Assembly (NCBI RefSeq): GCF_024584435.1
Contig: NZ_CP102197.1
Coordinates: 558,001-622,000 of the forward strand
DNA: 64,000 nucleotides
Source: Schaalia odontolytica
GTDB lineage: Bacteria; Actinomycetota; Actinomycetes; Actinomycetales; Actinomycetaceae
Direction: 5' to 3'
Shown: one piece after another, positions 53,420 through 62,095 of the stretch
How the letters are laid out: every line of letters begins with the position of its first letter
Position numbering within the stretch: the first letter of the stretch is position 1
Position numbers and translations under genes: made by a program
Notes under the pieces: model-generated
Told to the model about the DNA's origin: nothing
Database searches by the model: none
What the model saw: the letters and a program-made list of their open reading frames with translations, nothing else

Positions 53420-54787
53420 TCAGGCCTCGTGGCTGCGCTCCTCGACCACGTCCTCGCCGGCGACGAGCTTGCCGGAGGCTCCCGCGCCCAGCTGCTCCAT
53501 GGCCAGGCGGCCCACCATCTGCTGGTTCGTCGTCGTGCGCTGGGAGCGCGCGCCAGAGAGGAAGCTGAAGAACCAATTCACCAGCGTGCCCACCTGCGAC
53601 TTGAAGCCGACGATGTAGAGCAGGTGCAGGAAACACCAGGCCACCCACGCGGTGAAGCCCGTCATCTTCGTGTTACTCATCTTCACGACCGCCTTGAAGC
53701 GCGCGATCGTCGCCATCGACCCCTTATCGAAGTAGGAGAACTCCGTCGCCCTCGGCTTGCGGCCCGCCAGGCGCGCCGCCACCGTGTCGGCGGCGAAGCG
53801 CGCCGACTGGATCGCGCCCTGCGCGACGCCTGGCACGCCGGGGAAGGCCATCATGTCACCGAGCACGAAGATCTCGGGGTGACCTGGCAGCGTGAGGTCC
53901 TTGTTGACGGTCACGCGGCCTGCGCGGTCCACCTCGGCGCCCGTCGCCTCGCCCAGCGCGCGGCCCAGCGGGCTCGCGGACACGCCCGCAGCCCACACCT
54001 TGCACACGGACTCGATCCGCTCCTCCTCGCCGGACTTGTACTTGAGGGTCACGCCCTCGGCGTCCACGTCGGTCACGAACGCGTTCATCTTCATCTCGAC
54101 GCCGAGCCCCGCCAGCGCCTCCTCGGTCTTGTGGCCGAGCTGCTCGCCGAACGGGGGGAGTGGGTGCTCGGCACCGTCCACCAGGATGACGCGGGCCTTC
54201 GTCGGATCGATGTTGCGGAACTCGCCCTTCAGCGTGTGAGAGGCGAGCTCGCGGATCTGCCCGGCCATCTCGACGCCCGTCGGACCCGCGCCCACGACGA
54301 CGAAGGTGAGGAGCTTGCCCACCAGAGCAGGGTCGGTCTCGATCTCCGCCAGCTCAAACGCGCCGAAAATACGCGCGCGCAGCTCGAGCGCGTCATCGAT
54401 CGTCTTCATGCCCGGCGCGAACACCGCGAAGTGGTCGTTGCCGAAGTAAGACTGACCGGCACCCGCCGCGACGATCAGCGTGTCGTATTCGGTCTGCTCG
54501 TACTTGTTGTGGTTGCGCCACTTGACGGTGCGCGTCTCGACGTCGATCGCCTCAACGAGCGCCTGCAGAACCGTCACGTTCTTCTGCTTGCGCAGGATCT
54601 CGCGCGTCGTGGGGGCGATGTCGCCCTCGGAGAGGATGCCGGTGGCCACCTGGTAGAGCAGGGGCTGGAACAGGTGGTGCGACGTGCGGGCCAGGATGGT
54701 GATGTCGGCGTCGGCCTTCTTCAGTCGACGAGCGGCGCTCAGGCCAGCGAAACCGGAGCCGATGATGACGATGCGATGGCGGGGCAT
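53420..54787 (-). CDS. ndh: Type II NADH dehydrogenase
   Basis: A 455-residue single-subunit NADH:quinone oxidoreductase that feeds the respiratory chain without pumping protons. FAD loop IGSGFAGLSAAR (9-20), NADH loop VVGAGPTGVE (near 168), the APTTREILR and AAGAGQSYFGND segments and FVLGDMM are typical. A hydrophobic C-terminal stretch (FTAWVAWCFLHLLYIVGF) anchors it to the membrane. The ATG at 54787 follows GAAGGAGAG. A candidate iron-regulator site overlaps its promoter. Confidence 0.94.
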   Translation of the reverse strand: MPRHRIVIIGSGFAGLSAARRLKKADADITILARTSHHLFQPLLYQVATGILSEGDIAPTTREILRKQKNVTVLQALVEAIDVETRTVKWRNHNKYEQTEYDTLIVAAGAGQSYFGNDHFAVFAPGMKTIDDALELRARIFGAFELAEIETDPALVGKLLTFVVVGAGPTGVEMAGQIRELASHTLKGEFRNIDPTKARVILVDGAEHPLPPFGEQLGHKTEEALAGLGVEMKMNAFVTDVDAEGVTLKYKSGEEERIESVCKVWAAGVSASPLGRALGEATGAEVDRAGRVTVNKDLTLPGHPEIFVLGDMMAFPGVPGVAQGAIQSARFAADTVAARLAGRKPRATEFSYFDKGSMATIARFKAVVKMSNTKMTGFTAWVAWCFLHLLYIVGFKSQVGTLVNWFFSFLSGARSQRTTTNQQMVGRLAMEQLGAGASGKLVAGEDVVEERSHEA

Positions 54788-54801
54788 AAGACTCTCCTTC
54801 A

Positions 54802-54807
54802 ATTATG
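54802..54807 (-). promoter_or_regulatory. -10 hexamer of ndh
   Basis: CATAAT on the minus strand, 14 bases before the ATG. The DtxR-like site sits directly upstream, covering the space where RNA polymerase would contact the -35 region. Confidence 0.5.
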
Positions 54808-54826
54808 CAAGGCTAATCTTACCTAA
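54808..54826 (-). promoter_or_regulatory. DtxR/IdeR-like iron box at the ndh promoter
   Basis: TTAGGTAAGATTAGCCTTG on the minus strand agrees with the 19-base DtxR/IdeR consensus at 13 positions, with the left half TTAGGT perfect and TTAGCCT on the right. It abuts the -10 CATAAT. Iron-dependent repression is inferred. Confidence 0.5.
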
Positions 54827-54866
54827 ATGTGGTGCGCATAAATTGTGAAGTGTCGCGCACTCGTCT

Positions 54867-56360
54867 CTAGCGTTCCGACGCCGAAAACAGCTCCGCCGCC
54901 CCGAGCGGATCAGGCTTGCCCGTCGCCGTCGTCGGCAGCTCGTCCACGACCACGATCCGCCGCACCTTCTCCCACGGTGCCAAGGCCTCGCGCAGGGCCT
55001 CCGACAGCGCGTCGGCGCTCAGGGACGAGGCCTGGGCGCGGCCCTTGGGAGAAGGCACGATGAGCGCGGCGACGATCTGCCCCCAACGCCCATCCGGCAG
55101 TCCCACGACAAGCGCATCCGACACCTCGTCCAGAGAGCGTAGAGCCCTCTCGACCGTCGGGGGAGCGACGAGCTCTCCGGCGGTGTTGATCATGCGGTGG
55201 GCGCGTCCCACCATGTGCAGCCAGCCGTCATCGTCGCGCGTAGCAAGGTCGCCGGTATGCAGCCACTCCTCGCCGCTGACGACGCCGGGGCCGCGCACCC
55301 AGATCTCGCCCATCTCATCGACGCAGGCTTCGCGCTCGTCGGTGGCCATGACGCGCAGGTCTACGTAGGGGAAGGGAACACCGAGTGATCCGGCGGGCGC
55401 GCCAGAATCTGGGGTGGCGACAGTTCCCGCGCCGGAGGTCTCCGTCATGCCCCACACGTGAATGGGGGACAGGCCGACCGAGCGCATCGCCTCGGCGAGG
55501 TCCGCCGTCATCGCGTCGCCGCCGATGAGGGGACGAACCCACGACGAAAGGTCCCCGCCGCCGCGCTCATGCTCATCGAGGATTGCACGCACGATCGCGG
55601 GCACGGCGAACATCATCGTGATCCCGTAGCGCTCGATCGCGTCGATGACGCCGCGCGCGTCGAAAGACCCCGGGAAACCGAGGGTGACCAGGGTGCCGCC
55701 GTGCGTCCACACGTCCATCGACGTGCCGTTGAAGCCCCCGATGTGGCTCGCGGGCGCACATACGCCCACGACCGACGAGGTCGGCGCGTAGTCGAAGCCC
55801 TCGCGGAAGTTCGTCGATCCCCACCACATGACTTCGTGAGTGAGCTCGACCGGGCGCGGCATGCCCGTTGAACCCGACGTGAAAAGAATCGCCGCGAGCT
55901 CGGCGCCGCAGCGCGCGGGTTCGCCCGCGATGGGTCCGCCGTGCCTCGTCCAGGAGCGCAGGTCGTCCCACGGGAAGGCTCGGACCCCCGCGTCGGCCAG
56001 CGCACGGGCGTGCAAGGATGCGGACTCGTCGACGAACGCCCAGGTCACACCCACCCGCACACACATCGACGCGAGCGCCGAGGAGGGCAATCGGGGAGAA
56101 AGAGGAACCGTCACCGCGTGCAGCCAGGAGGCTGCCGCGTGGCACAGGAAATGCCACGCGGAGTTTGTTCCGATCAGCGCAATACGGGTTCCGGCCCCGA
56201 GTCCCCGCCGCCGAAATGCGCCGGCCAGGCGCGCCACAGCATCGAAGGACTGCGACACGGTCCAACGCTCGCCCGTTGCTGCGTCAACCAGGGACAGTCG
56301 ACCGGGGCTGCGCCGCGCAGCTCGGGCGAGCGCCCGCGCGGGCGAATAGTCGGGCCTCAC
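54867..56360 (-). CDS. AMP-dependent acyl-CoA synthetase/ligase
   Basis: A 497-residue member of the adenylate-forming enzyme superfamily, which activates a carboxylic acid as acyl-AMP and usually transfers it to CoA. Motifs: [18 protein letters not shown] near residue 163 (phosphate loop), [22 protein letters not shown], and the catalytic Lys in TATGKPDP near the C-terminus. The substrate is unclear; MenE-like or fatty acid roles are possible. Its GTG overlaps the lipA stop by four bases, so it is the last gene of a lipB-lipA-ligase operon, which hints at a lipoate-related or membrane quinone-related role. Confidence 0.85.
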   Translation of the reverse strand: MRPDYSPARALARAARRSPGRLSLVDAATGERWTVSQSFDAVARLAGAFRRRGLGAGTRIALIGTNSAWHFLCHAAASWLHAVTVPLSPRLPSSALASMCVRVGVTWAFVDESASLHARALADAGVRAFPWDDLRSWTRHGGPIAGEPARCGAELAAILFTSGSTGMPRPVELTHEVMWWGSTNFREGFDYAPTSSVVGVCAPASHIGGFNGTSMDVWTHGGTLVTLGFPGSFDARGVIDAIERYGITMMFAVPAIVRAILDEHERGGGDLSSWVRPLIGGDAMTADLAEAMRSVGLSPIHVWGMTETSGAGTVATPDSGAPAGSLGVPFPYVDLRVMATDEREACVDEMGEIWVRGPGVVSGEEWLHTGDLATRDDDGWLHMVGRAHRMINTAGELVAPPTVERALRSLDEVSDALVVGLPDGRWGQIVAALIVPSPKGRAQASSLSADALSEALREALAPWEKVRRIVVVDELPTTATGKPDPLGAAELFSASER

Positions 56361-57424
56361 GAGGCCGAGGCGGCCTTCGCGGCTTCCATGGCCGCGTGAC
56401 GCTCCGAGCGTTCCTTCAGGCGCGCGAGGACGGAGCCGGCCTCCTGCAGCGTGGAGCCGGAGTTGGCGATGTGGCGCAGCTGCTCAGGGATCTCGAAGCC
56501 GCGTGCGCGCATGCCCTTGGCCCACAGCAGGCCCGCACGGTAGGAGGAACGCACGAGGGGGCCGGCCATGACGCCCGCGAAGCCCATCTCCTCGGCCTGC
56601 GCGGCCAGCTCAACGAACTCCTCGGGGTGGACCCAGCGGTCGATCGGGTGGTGCAGGGGAGAGGGGCGCAGGTACTGCGTGAGCGTCAGCAGGTCGCAGC
56701 CGGACTCGTGCAGGTCGCGCATGGCGGCGCTGATCTCCTCGCGAGTCTCGCCCATGCCCAGGATCAGGTTCGACTTGGTGACCATGCCCCCGTCGTGGGC
56801 GCGCTTGATCATGGCGAGTGAACGCTCGTAGTTGAACGCGGGGCGAATCTTCTTGAAGATGCGTGGCACCGTCTCCAGGTTGTGCGCAAAGACCTGCGGG
56901 CCTGCCTCGATGACCATGTCGATCGAGTCGGCCTGGCCGCGGAAGTCATCGACGAGCAGCTCCACGCCGGTGCCCGGGTTGAACTCGTGGATGAGGCGGC
57001 AGGTCTGCGCATACAACCACGCGGCTCCGTCGGGCAGATCGTCGCGGGTCACTCCCGTGATCGTCACGTAACGCAGGTCTAGGTCGCGCACCGACTCGGC
57101 GATGCGGCGCGGCTCGTCCCTGTCGTACTCGGTGGGACGCCCCGTCGCGATATCGCAGAAGTCGCAGCGGCGCGTGCACAGGGCGCCGCCGAGCAGGAAC
57201 GTTGCCTCGCGGTCCTGCCAGCACTCGTAGATGTTGGGGCACCCGGCCTCGGCGCACACCGTGTGCAGGCCCTTGGCGTGGGAGAGAGCGCGCATGTCCT
57301 GGTAGTTCTCACCCGCCTTGGCGGTCGTGCGAATCCACTCGGGCTTCTTCTCGATCGGCGTTTGCGAGTTGCGTACCTCGATGCGCAGGAGCTTGCGTCC
57401 TTCGGGATCGGGCAGGGTGCTCAT
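56357..57424 (-). CDS. lipA: Lipoyl synthase
   Basis: A 355-residue radical SAM enzyme that inserts two sulfurs into protein-bound octanoate. Auxiliary cluster cysteines Cys57, Cys62 and Cys68 ([12 protein letters not shown]), radical SAM cysteines Cys83, Cys87 and Cys90 (CTRRCDFC) and the C-terminal RSSYRAG motif are all present. The ATG overlaps the lipB stop by four bases. Supplies lipoate for the E2 partner of AceE. Confidence 0.96.
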   Translation of the reverse strand: MSTLPDPEGRKLLRIEVRNSQTPIEKKPEWIRTTAKAGENYQDMRALSHAKGLHTVCAEAGCPNIYECWQDREATFLLGGALCTRRCDFCDIATGRPTEYDRDEPRRIAESVRDLDLRYVTITGVTRDDLPDGAAWLYAQTCRLIHEFNPGTGVELLVDDFRGQADSIDMVIEAGPQVFAHNLETVPRIFKKIRPAFNYERSLAMIKRAHDGGMVTKSNLILGMGETREEISAAMRDLHESGCDLLTLTQYLRPSPLHHPIDRWVHPEEFVELAAQAEEMGFAGVMAGPLVRSSYRAGLLWAKGMRARGFEIPEQLRHIANSGSTLQEAGSVLARLKERSERHAAMEAAKAASAS

Positions 57425-58098
57425 AGCGGTGACCTCGTCGTGTAGGAAACGGAAGCGGGAGCGGTCGCCAGGCAGGGGGAGATGCGCTCCACCATGCGCG
57501 GGAGAAGCTCGGATGCGGCATCGTGCACGGTCGTTGCCACGCCCTCCCATGACAGGGAGGTGACGTCGGCGTCCGTGAGACCGCAGGGGATGATGCCCTC
57601 GAAGGCGTGAGCCGGGTCGATATCGACGTTGAGGGCGATGCCGTGGAGGGTCGCGCCGCGCGCAACCTTCAAGCCGATCGCGCAGATCTTACGGTCGCGC
57701 CGTCCCTCTTCGGTCAGCCACACGCCCGCACGCCCCTCGACGCGGTGCACCGGCAGTTCCCAGACCTCACGGACGGTGTCGATGACCGAGGCCTCGACGG
57801 CGCGAATCCACTGCACGAGATCGACGTGCTCACGCAGGCGCACGACGGGGTAGACGACGACCTGACCGGGGCCGTGCCAGGTGGCAGAACCCGCGCGGTC
57901 GGTGCGGATGACGGGGATCGTCGTGGAGGGAATGTCCTCGGGCTTCGTGTGGCGCCCGGCCGTCCAGGTCGGCGTGAACTGGGAAACGATGATCGTGTCC
58001 TCGCCGCCTGCGAGGACGGCTTCGTGCGTGGATCGCTGGAGCGCGTCGACCTGGGTATAGTCGACCAGGCCGCGGTCGAGAAGGCTCACAATCTGCAC
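57421..58098 (-). CDS. lipB: Octanoyl-[acyl carrier protein] transferase
   Basis: A 225-residue transferase moving octanoate from ACP to the lipoyl domains. The signature [12 protein letters not shown] (68-79; usually RGG), catalytic Cys172 (IPCGL) and Lys144 (AIGLKVARG) are present. The GTG at 58098 is preferred over the in-frame ATG at 58110 because that ATG lies inside a perfect TATGAT -10 hexamer located seven bases before the GTG; the message is then leaderless. First gene of lipB-lipA-ligase. Confidence 0.93.
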   Translation of the reverse strand: MQIVSLLDRGLVDYTQVDALQRSTHEAVLAGGEDTIIVSQFTPTWTAGRHTKPEDIPSTTIPVIRTDRAGSATWHGPGQVVVYPVVRLREHVDLVQWIRAVEASVIDTVREVWELPVHRVEGRAGVWLTEEGRRDRKICAIGLKVARGATLHGIALNVDIDPAHAFEGIIPCGLTDADVTSLSWEGVATTVHDAASELLPRMVERISPCLATAPASVSYTTRSPL

Positions 58099-58105
58099 GG
58101 ATGTG

Positions 58106-58111
58106 ATCATA
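58106..58111 (-). promoter_or_regulatory. -10 hexamer, leaderless lipB
   Basis: TATGAT on the minus strand, seven bases before the GTG at 58098. It contains the alternative ATG start, which would make that start unusable if this promoter is real. Confidence 0.55.
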
Positions 58112-58147
58112 GTCGCGGGCAGGGTCCCTTGCCTGTTGGGCCTCCGC

Positions 58148-58153
58148 TATGCT
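58148..58153 (+). promoter_or_regulatory. -10 hexamer, leaderless Nif3-like gene
   Basis: TATGCT six bases before the ATG at 58160; divergent from the lipB promoter 37 bases away. Confidence 0.5.
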
Positions 58154-58159
58154 TGACGC

Positions 58160-59074
58160 ATGACAGATTCCTCACCTCTTGCGCGGGCGTGCCCGGCCGC
58201 GCCATCAGCTGAGCAACCGTGGAGCGTCGGCGACGTCATGGCCCTCATGGAATCCTGGTATCCGGCGGCGACGGCCCAGTCGTGGGACCGCGTCGGCCTC
58301 ATCGTCGGAGACCCGGCCGCGCCCGTGCGTTCGATCCTCCTCGCCCTCGACCCCACCGAGGCCATCGCCCGGCAGGCCGTTGCCGGACCCGCCGGGAACG
58401 CGGCGCCCTATGACATGGTGATCACCCACCACCCGCTGCTCCTGCGCGGGGCGTCCTTCCTGCCGACCTCAGACCCCAAGGGTGCGGTCGTTACCACGCT
58501 CATCCGTCACGACATTGCGCTCTTCAACGCGCACACGAATGCCGACGTCGCCGAGGGCGGCGTCGCCACCGCCCTCGTCGACCTCATCGGCCTGCGCGAC
58601 ACCGTTCCCCTCGAACCCTGTGGCACGGACGCCAAGGGGCGCCAGATTGGCCTGGGGCGGGTGGGCACGGTACCCGAGACGACCCTTGGTGCCTTCGCCG
58701 ACCACGTCGCCGCGGTCCTTCCCGCGGGTCCCACCGGACTGCTTGTGGGAGGCGACGAGGCGACGTCCGTGCGCCGCGTGGCCGTCGTCGGTGGTGCTGG
58801 CGACAGCGCCCTGGACGCCGCCCGCCAGGCTGGCGCGGACGTGTACCTGACGGCCGACCTGCGCCACCACCCAGCCTCGGAGCACCTCGAGGGAGGGCGC
58901 CCCGCCCTGCTGTGCGGCTCACACTGGGCCACGGAGTCCCCGTGGTTGCCCGTCCTGGCCCGGCGACTGCGCGGAGCGGCCGCCGACGCCCGTGTGGAAG
59001 TTCGCGTCGAAGTCTCTACGATTGTCACCGAGCCATGGACCAGCCACCGAATCACCCAGGGGGAACTAGCGTGA
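58160..59074 (+). CDS. Nif3-like dinuclear metal centre protein
   Basis: A 304-residue Nif3/YbgI family protein. Metal-site segments are visible: ITHHPLLLRG, FNAHTNADVAEGG, and YLTADLRHHPASEH with the late GSHWATES (where relatives have a GH..E pattern). Older annotation calls the family GTP cyclohydrolase type 2 homologues, but a general function is not settled. The stop overlaps the GTG of the next gene (GTGA), a pair conserved in actinobacteria. Confidence 0.88.
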   Translation: MTDSSPLARACPAAPSAEQPWSVGDVMALMESWYPAATAQSWDRVGLIVGDPAAPVRSILLALDPTEAIARQAVAGPAGNAAPYDMVITHHPLLLRGASFLPTSDPKGAVVTTLIRHDIALFNAHTNADVAEGGVATALVDLIGLRDTVPLEPCGTDAKGRQIGLGRVGTVPETTLGAFADHVAAVLPAGPTGLLVGGDEATSVRRVAVVGGAGDSALDAARQAGADVYLTADLRHHPASEHLEGGRPALLCGSHWATESPWLPVLARRLRGAAADARVEVRVEVSTIVTEPWTSHRITQGELA

Positions 59075-59814
59075 AAGCGACGTACACCGACCAGCTCGAC
59101 CTCCTCGAGCTTCAGAAGCTTGACCAAAAGGAGTCGGCGCTGCGCCACAAGCGCGATTCGCACCCCGCTCACGCCACGGTTCGCGAGTTTGCGGGTCGAG
59201 TCGCCGATTTGCAACGCGCCGCAATCAGCCAGAACGCCGTCATCTCCGACACCGGGCGGGAGGTGCGCCGCATCGAGGAGGAGATCGCGAAGGTTTCTGA
59301 GCGACGCTCGCGCCAGCAGGGGCGCATCGACGCCAACCTGGTGCCGCTGCGGGACATCTCGGCCATGGAACACGAGATCGCTCAGATGGACCGGCGCCTG
59401 GCCAAGCTGGAAGACGACCAGGTTGACGCGGAGGAACGCGTCGAGGCGGCACGGGCGGCGCAGGAGAAGATGAAGGCGGAAGCCCAGGCGATCACGGAGG
59501 ACATCGAGCGCATCAAGGCCGACTTCCAGGCGGACGTGGCCGAAGCCGACGATGAGTTGCGGCGCGTCATCGCCGCGCGCCGCGAGCTGACCGATCGCCT
59601 TCCGAGCGATCTCCTGAACGAATACGAGGAGGCTCGCCGCCGCAACGGCGCGCTGGCCGTCATCGAGGTTCGCGACGGCTACGGCATCGGCGTCGCAGCA
59701 GACCTGAGCCCTATGGAACTCGAACGCATCCGCCTGACGCCCGCCGACGAGGTGTACCTGACCGAAGAGACGACACAGATCGTCGTGCGGACGGCGGAAA
59801 ATACCCCGCGCTGA
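59071..59814 (+). CDS. Coiled-coil protein of the zinc-ribbon (Rv2229c/DUF164) family, without cysteines
   Basis: A 247-residue protein. Residues 8-185 form a long antiparallel coiled coil (LLELQKLDQKESALRHKR onward), as in the Rv2229c-like family, whose members end in a zinc ribbon with two CxxC pairs. Here the family's C-terminal LSPMELERIRLTPADEV is kept, but no cysteine remains anywhere: the first pair is replaced by a YGIGV stretch and the second by LTEETTQIVV. It thus cannot bind zinc there. The GTG follows GGGGGAAC and overlaps the Nif3-like stop. Confidence 0.82.
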   Translation: MKATYTDQLDLLELQKLDQKESALRHKRDSHPAHATVREFAGRVADLQRAAISQNAVISDTGREVRRIEEEIAKVSERRSRQQGRIDANLVPLRDISAMEHEIAQMDRRLAKLEDDQVDAEERVEAARAAQEKMKAEAQAITEDIERIKADFQADVAEADDELRRVIAARRELTDRLPSDLLNEYEEARRRNGALAVIEVRDGYGIGVAADLSPMELERIRLTPADEVYLTEETTQIVVRTAENTPR

Positions 59815-59820
59815 GGACCC

Positions 59821-61155
59821 TCACGCCCGCACGGCGTAGGCGTCGGCCAGGTGGAATCCCCGCCTGCTCGCCACCACCGCGATCCGCAGGACCCGCGCCT
59901 CGACGGGGGAGGGAAGCGTCACGATGCGGCGGTAGCCCACCGAGTGGACGCGGGCGATCTCTGACTCCTCGCCGGCCTCGGTGAGAGCACAGATGATGGC
60001 CTCGTCGATGCGCTGCCCCCGAGCGATGTCCTCCTCCAGGACCACGGCACTCACGCGCTCATTGGCGGCAAAACGCAGCGTCACGACCTCGTCGTCCTTG
60101 CGCTCGGCCTCGATACGGCGCGAACGGAAGTCAGCGATGCGGGCGCCCAATTGGGCGAGGACCTCAACGTCGGCGTCGGCCAGCAACCCGTGACGATTCG
60201 GCGGAACGTTGAGAAGGAAGGTCGCGTTGCCGCCGACGGACCCCAGCCAAATCGAGAACAGCTCGTCAACGCCACGCACCTGTGTGTCCTCGGCCTCATG
60301 GTGGAACCAGCCCTTGCGGGTGGAAGTGTTGACCTCGGCCGGATACCAGGCGAGCGGGCCGTCGTAGTCGGCCAGCGCCTTGCGCGAACCCAGGTCCTCG
60401 TCCGCGGATGCCACCTGGCGAGAGAACTCGCCGTCGTCAACCTTCTGGGAGTTCTCAGCCGTGCGCTCGGCCTCGCGCAGCGACGCGGGGACCACCGACC
60501 ACTCGTTCGCGCGGACGCTTCCCGCCTCGTTACCGCACCAGCGCACGTCCGGACCGCACACGGAGATCACGGCCTCGGGCGCGAGCGCGCGAACCGTGTC
60601 GTAGATGCGCTGCCAGTCGTAGGCCTGGACCTTGCCGTTGGGGCCCTCCCCGCACGCACCGTCAAGCCACACGGAGAACACGGGACCGTAGTGGGTGAGG
60701 AGCTCAACGAGCTGATTGAAGTAGAAGTCGTTGTAGGCCCGGCCCTGCCCGTAGGTCTGCTCCGTCATGTCCCACGGAGACAGGTAGATGCCGAACTTCA
60801 ATCCGTGGCGCGCCGCGGAGTCCGAGACCTCACGGACGAGGTCGCCGCGTCCCTCGCGCCACGGCGAGGATGCCACGGTGTGTGTGGTGTAGGCCGAGGG
60901 CCACAGGCAAAAGCCGTCGTGGTGCTTGCACGTGAGAATCACGCCGGTCATGCCCGCGCTCACGAGGGCACGCATCCACTGGTCAACGTCGACGCGATCC
61001 GGGTTGAACAGCGACGGGTCCTCGTGGCCCTCACCCCACTCGCGGTCGGTCATCGTGTTCATGCCGAAGTGAATGAACGCGTACATCTCCATCTTCTGCC
61101 ACTCGAGCTGGCGATGGGTTGGCCGGATGTTGGCCAGGTAGTCCTCGTTGATCAT
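59821..61155 (-). CDS. Alpha-L-fucosidase (GH29)
   Basis: A 444-residue glycoside hydrolase family 29 enzyme releasing alpha-linked L-fucose. Features: FIHFGMNTMTDREWG (27-41), KHHDGFCLW (77-85), and the nucleophile Asp165 in SVWLDGA, followed by NVPPNRHGLL. A C-terminal beta-sandwich of about 110 residues ends the protein. No signal peptide is seen, so it should act inside the cell on imported oligosaccharides. It fits life on mucin or milk glycans, by inference. Its ATG lacks a clear ribosome site; it converges with the coiled-coil gene. Confidence 0.88.
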   Translation of the reverse strand: MINEDYLANIRPTHRQLEWQKMEMYAFIHFGMNTMTDREWGEGHEDPSLFNPDRVDVDQWMRALVSAGMTGVILTCKHHDGFCLWPSAYTTHTVASSPWREGRGDLVREVSDSAARHGLKFGIYLSPWDMTEQTYGQGRAYNDFYFNQLVELLTHYGPVFSVWLDGACGEGPNGKVQAYDWQRIYDTVRALAPEAVISVCGPDVRWCGNEAGSVRANEWSVVPASLREAERTAENSQKVDDGEFSRQVASADEDLGSRKALADYDGPLAWYPAEVNTSTRKGWFHHEAEDTQVRGVDELFSIWLGSVGGNATFLLNVPPNRHGLLADADVEVLAQLGARIADFRSRRIEAERKDDEVVTLRFAANERVSAVVLEEDIARGQRIDEAIICALTEAGEESEIARVHSVGYRRIVTLPSPVEARVLRIAVVASRRGFHLADAYAVRA

Positions 61156-61219
61156 GCCTATGGTTTCCGCTTCATGGCCGACGAATCAGCCGGGCCTGCA
61201 CCCTGCAGGTTCCGGAAAA

Positions 61220-61249
61220 AGGATAGCGTAACGATCAGTTCGTGACCAA
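61220..61249 (-). promoter_or_regulatory. Fucosidase promoter
   Basis: On the minus strand TTGGTC (61244-61249), an 18-base spacer and TATCCT (61220-61225), overlapping the 3' end of yaaA; leader of about 55 bases. Confidence 0.5.
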
Positions 61250-62047
61250 CGTAACTCTGCGCGTTGATCCGCCCTGCTTCGTGGCCTTCTCCCGACCAAA
61301 CTCCACGTCGATGACCCGATGCGTGACGCCGTGGGCGTCAACCAGCTCCACCGCCCGCGCGGAGTCCGAAATCGCCCGCTCGCAGTACGTTGTCTCCCAC
61401 GTGTCCCAGCCGCCGCCGGACAGGAGAGCGCCCGTGAGCGCGCCGCGCCATCGTTTCGCGTCGTGGGAGATGACGGCGCGTGTCCCCGCCCGCTCTCGTT
61501 CCACCCGCAGCTCCCACACGCGTGCCCAGGTGGCCTTGCACGCGGCGCGGTAGGGGCCCGAGCGTGCGTCGAGGATGACGCGAGAGGCGGCCTCGTCGCG
61601 CAAGACACGATCGAGGCGAGGCGCCCACCAGGAGGAGAGTCGACCTAGCCCGGGCAAGGACACCCCCATTGCGAGCCGGTGGTCGGGGACCGGGTCGCTG
61701 GGGGCCAAGACCCCGAAGAGCCCCGAGAAGATAGCGATGTTCTCGGCACCGACGCCCGACAGCACCCCGGGCGCGGCGGACTCAATCGCCTCGAAGAGGA
61801 CGCCGGTGAAGAGCCGGGATGCCGGGGCGCACGGCGCGCTTTCCAACGCGGTATTAGCCCCCAGATCGATCTTCGGACCGACCCCGAGGACGCGGGCGGC
61901 GTCCGGGCCCGAACCGAGAGCCCCGAGGCTGCGGCAGACCGTGAGGCGATCTGCCGTCAGGTCTGGGCGGGACAAAGACCGGACGGCCAAGGCGCGTCCC
62001 GAGGCCGGGGCATTCTTACCCTCCGATGGAGGCAACCACATGAGCAT
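61235..62047 (-). CDS. yaaA: Peroxide stress protein YaaA family
   Basis: A 270-residue YaaA/UPF0246 (DUF328) protein. Family features: LPPSEGKNAP (5-14), the TGVLFEAI and IFSGLFGVLAPSDPVPDHRLAMG runs, and a late FGREKATKQGGS. In E. coli YaaA lowers free iron during peroxide stress and binds DNA. ATG 62047 lies six bases after TAGGCT; a second ATG two codons in is possible. Confidence 0.9.
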   Translation of the reverse strand: MLMWLPPSEGKNAPASGRALAVRSLSRPDLTADRLTVCRSLGALGSGPDAARVLGVGPKIDLGANTALESAPCAPASRLFTGVLFEAIESAAPGVLSGVGAENIAIFSGLFGVLAPSDPVPDHRLAMGVSLPGLGRLSSWWAPRLDRVLRDEAASRVILDARSGPYRAACKATWARVWELRVERERAGTRAVISHDAKRWRGALTGALLSGGGWDTWETTYCERAISDSARAVELVDAHGVTHRVIDVEFGREKATKQGGSTRRVTLVTN

Positions 62048-62053
62048 GCCGAC

Positions 62054-62059
62054 AGCCTA
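62054..62059 (-). promoter_or_regulatory. -10 hexamer, leaderless yaaA
   Basis: TAGGCT on the minus strand, six bases before the ATG at 62047; 23 bases from the divergent rnpB -10. Confidence 0.5.
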
Positions 62060-62082
62060 TCGCGCTGGCAGGGTGGGCGCGT

Positions 62083-62088
62083 TAGAAT
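62083..62088 (+). promoter_or_regulatory. -10 hexamer of rnpB
   Basis: TAGAAT, placing the transcription start near 62095, at the 5' side of the RNase P RNA P1 stem. No clear -35. Confidence 0.55.
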
Positions 62089-62095
62089 CTGACAA

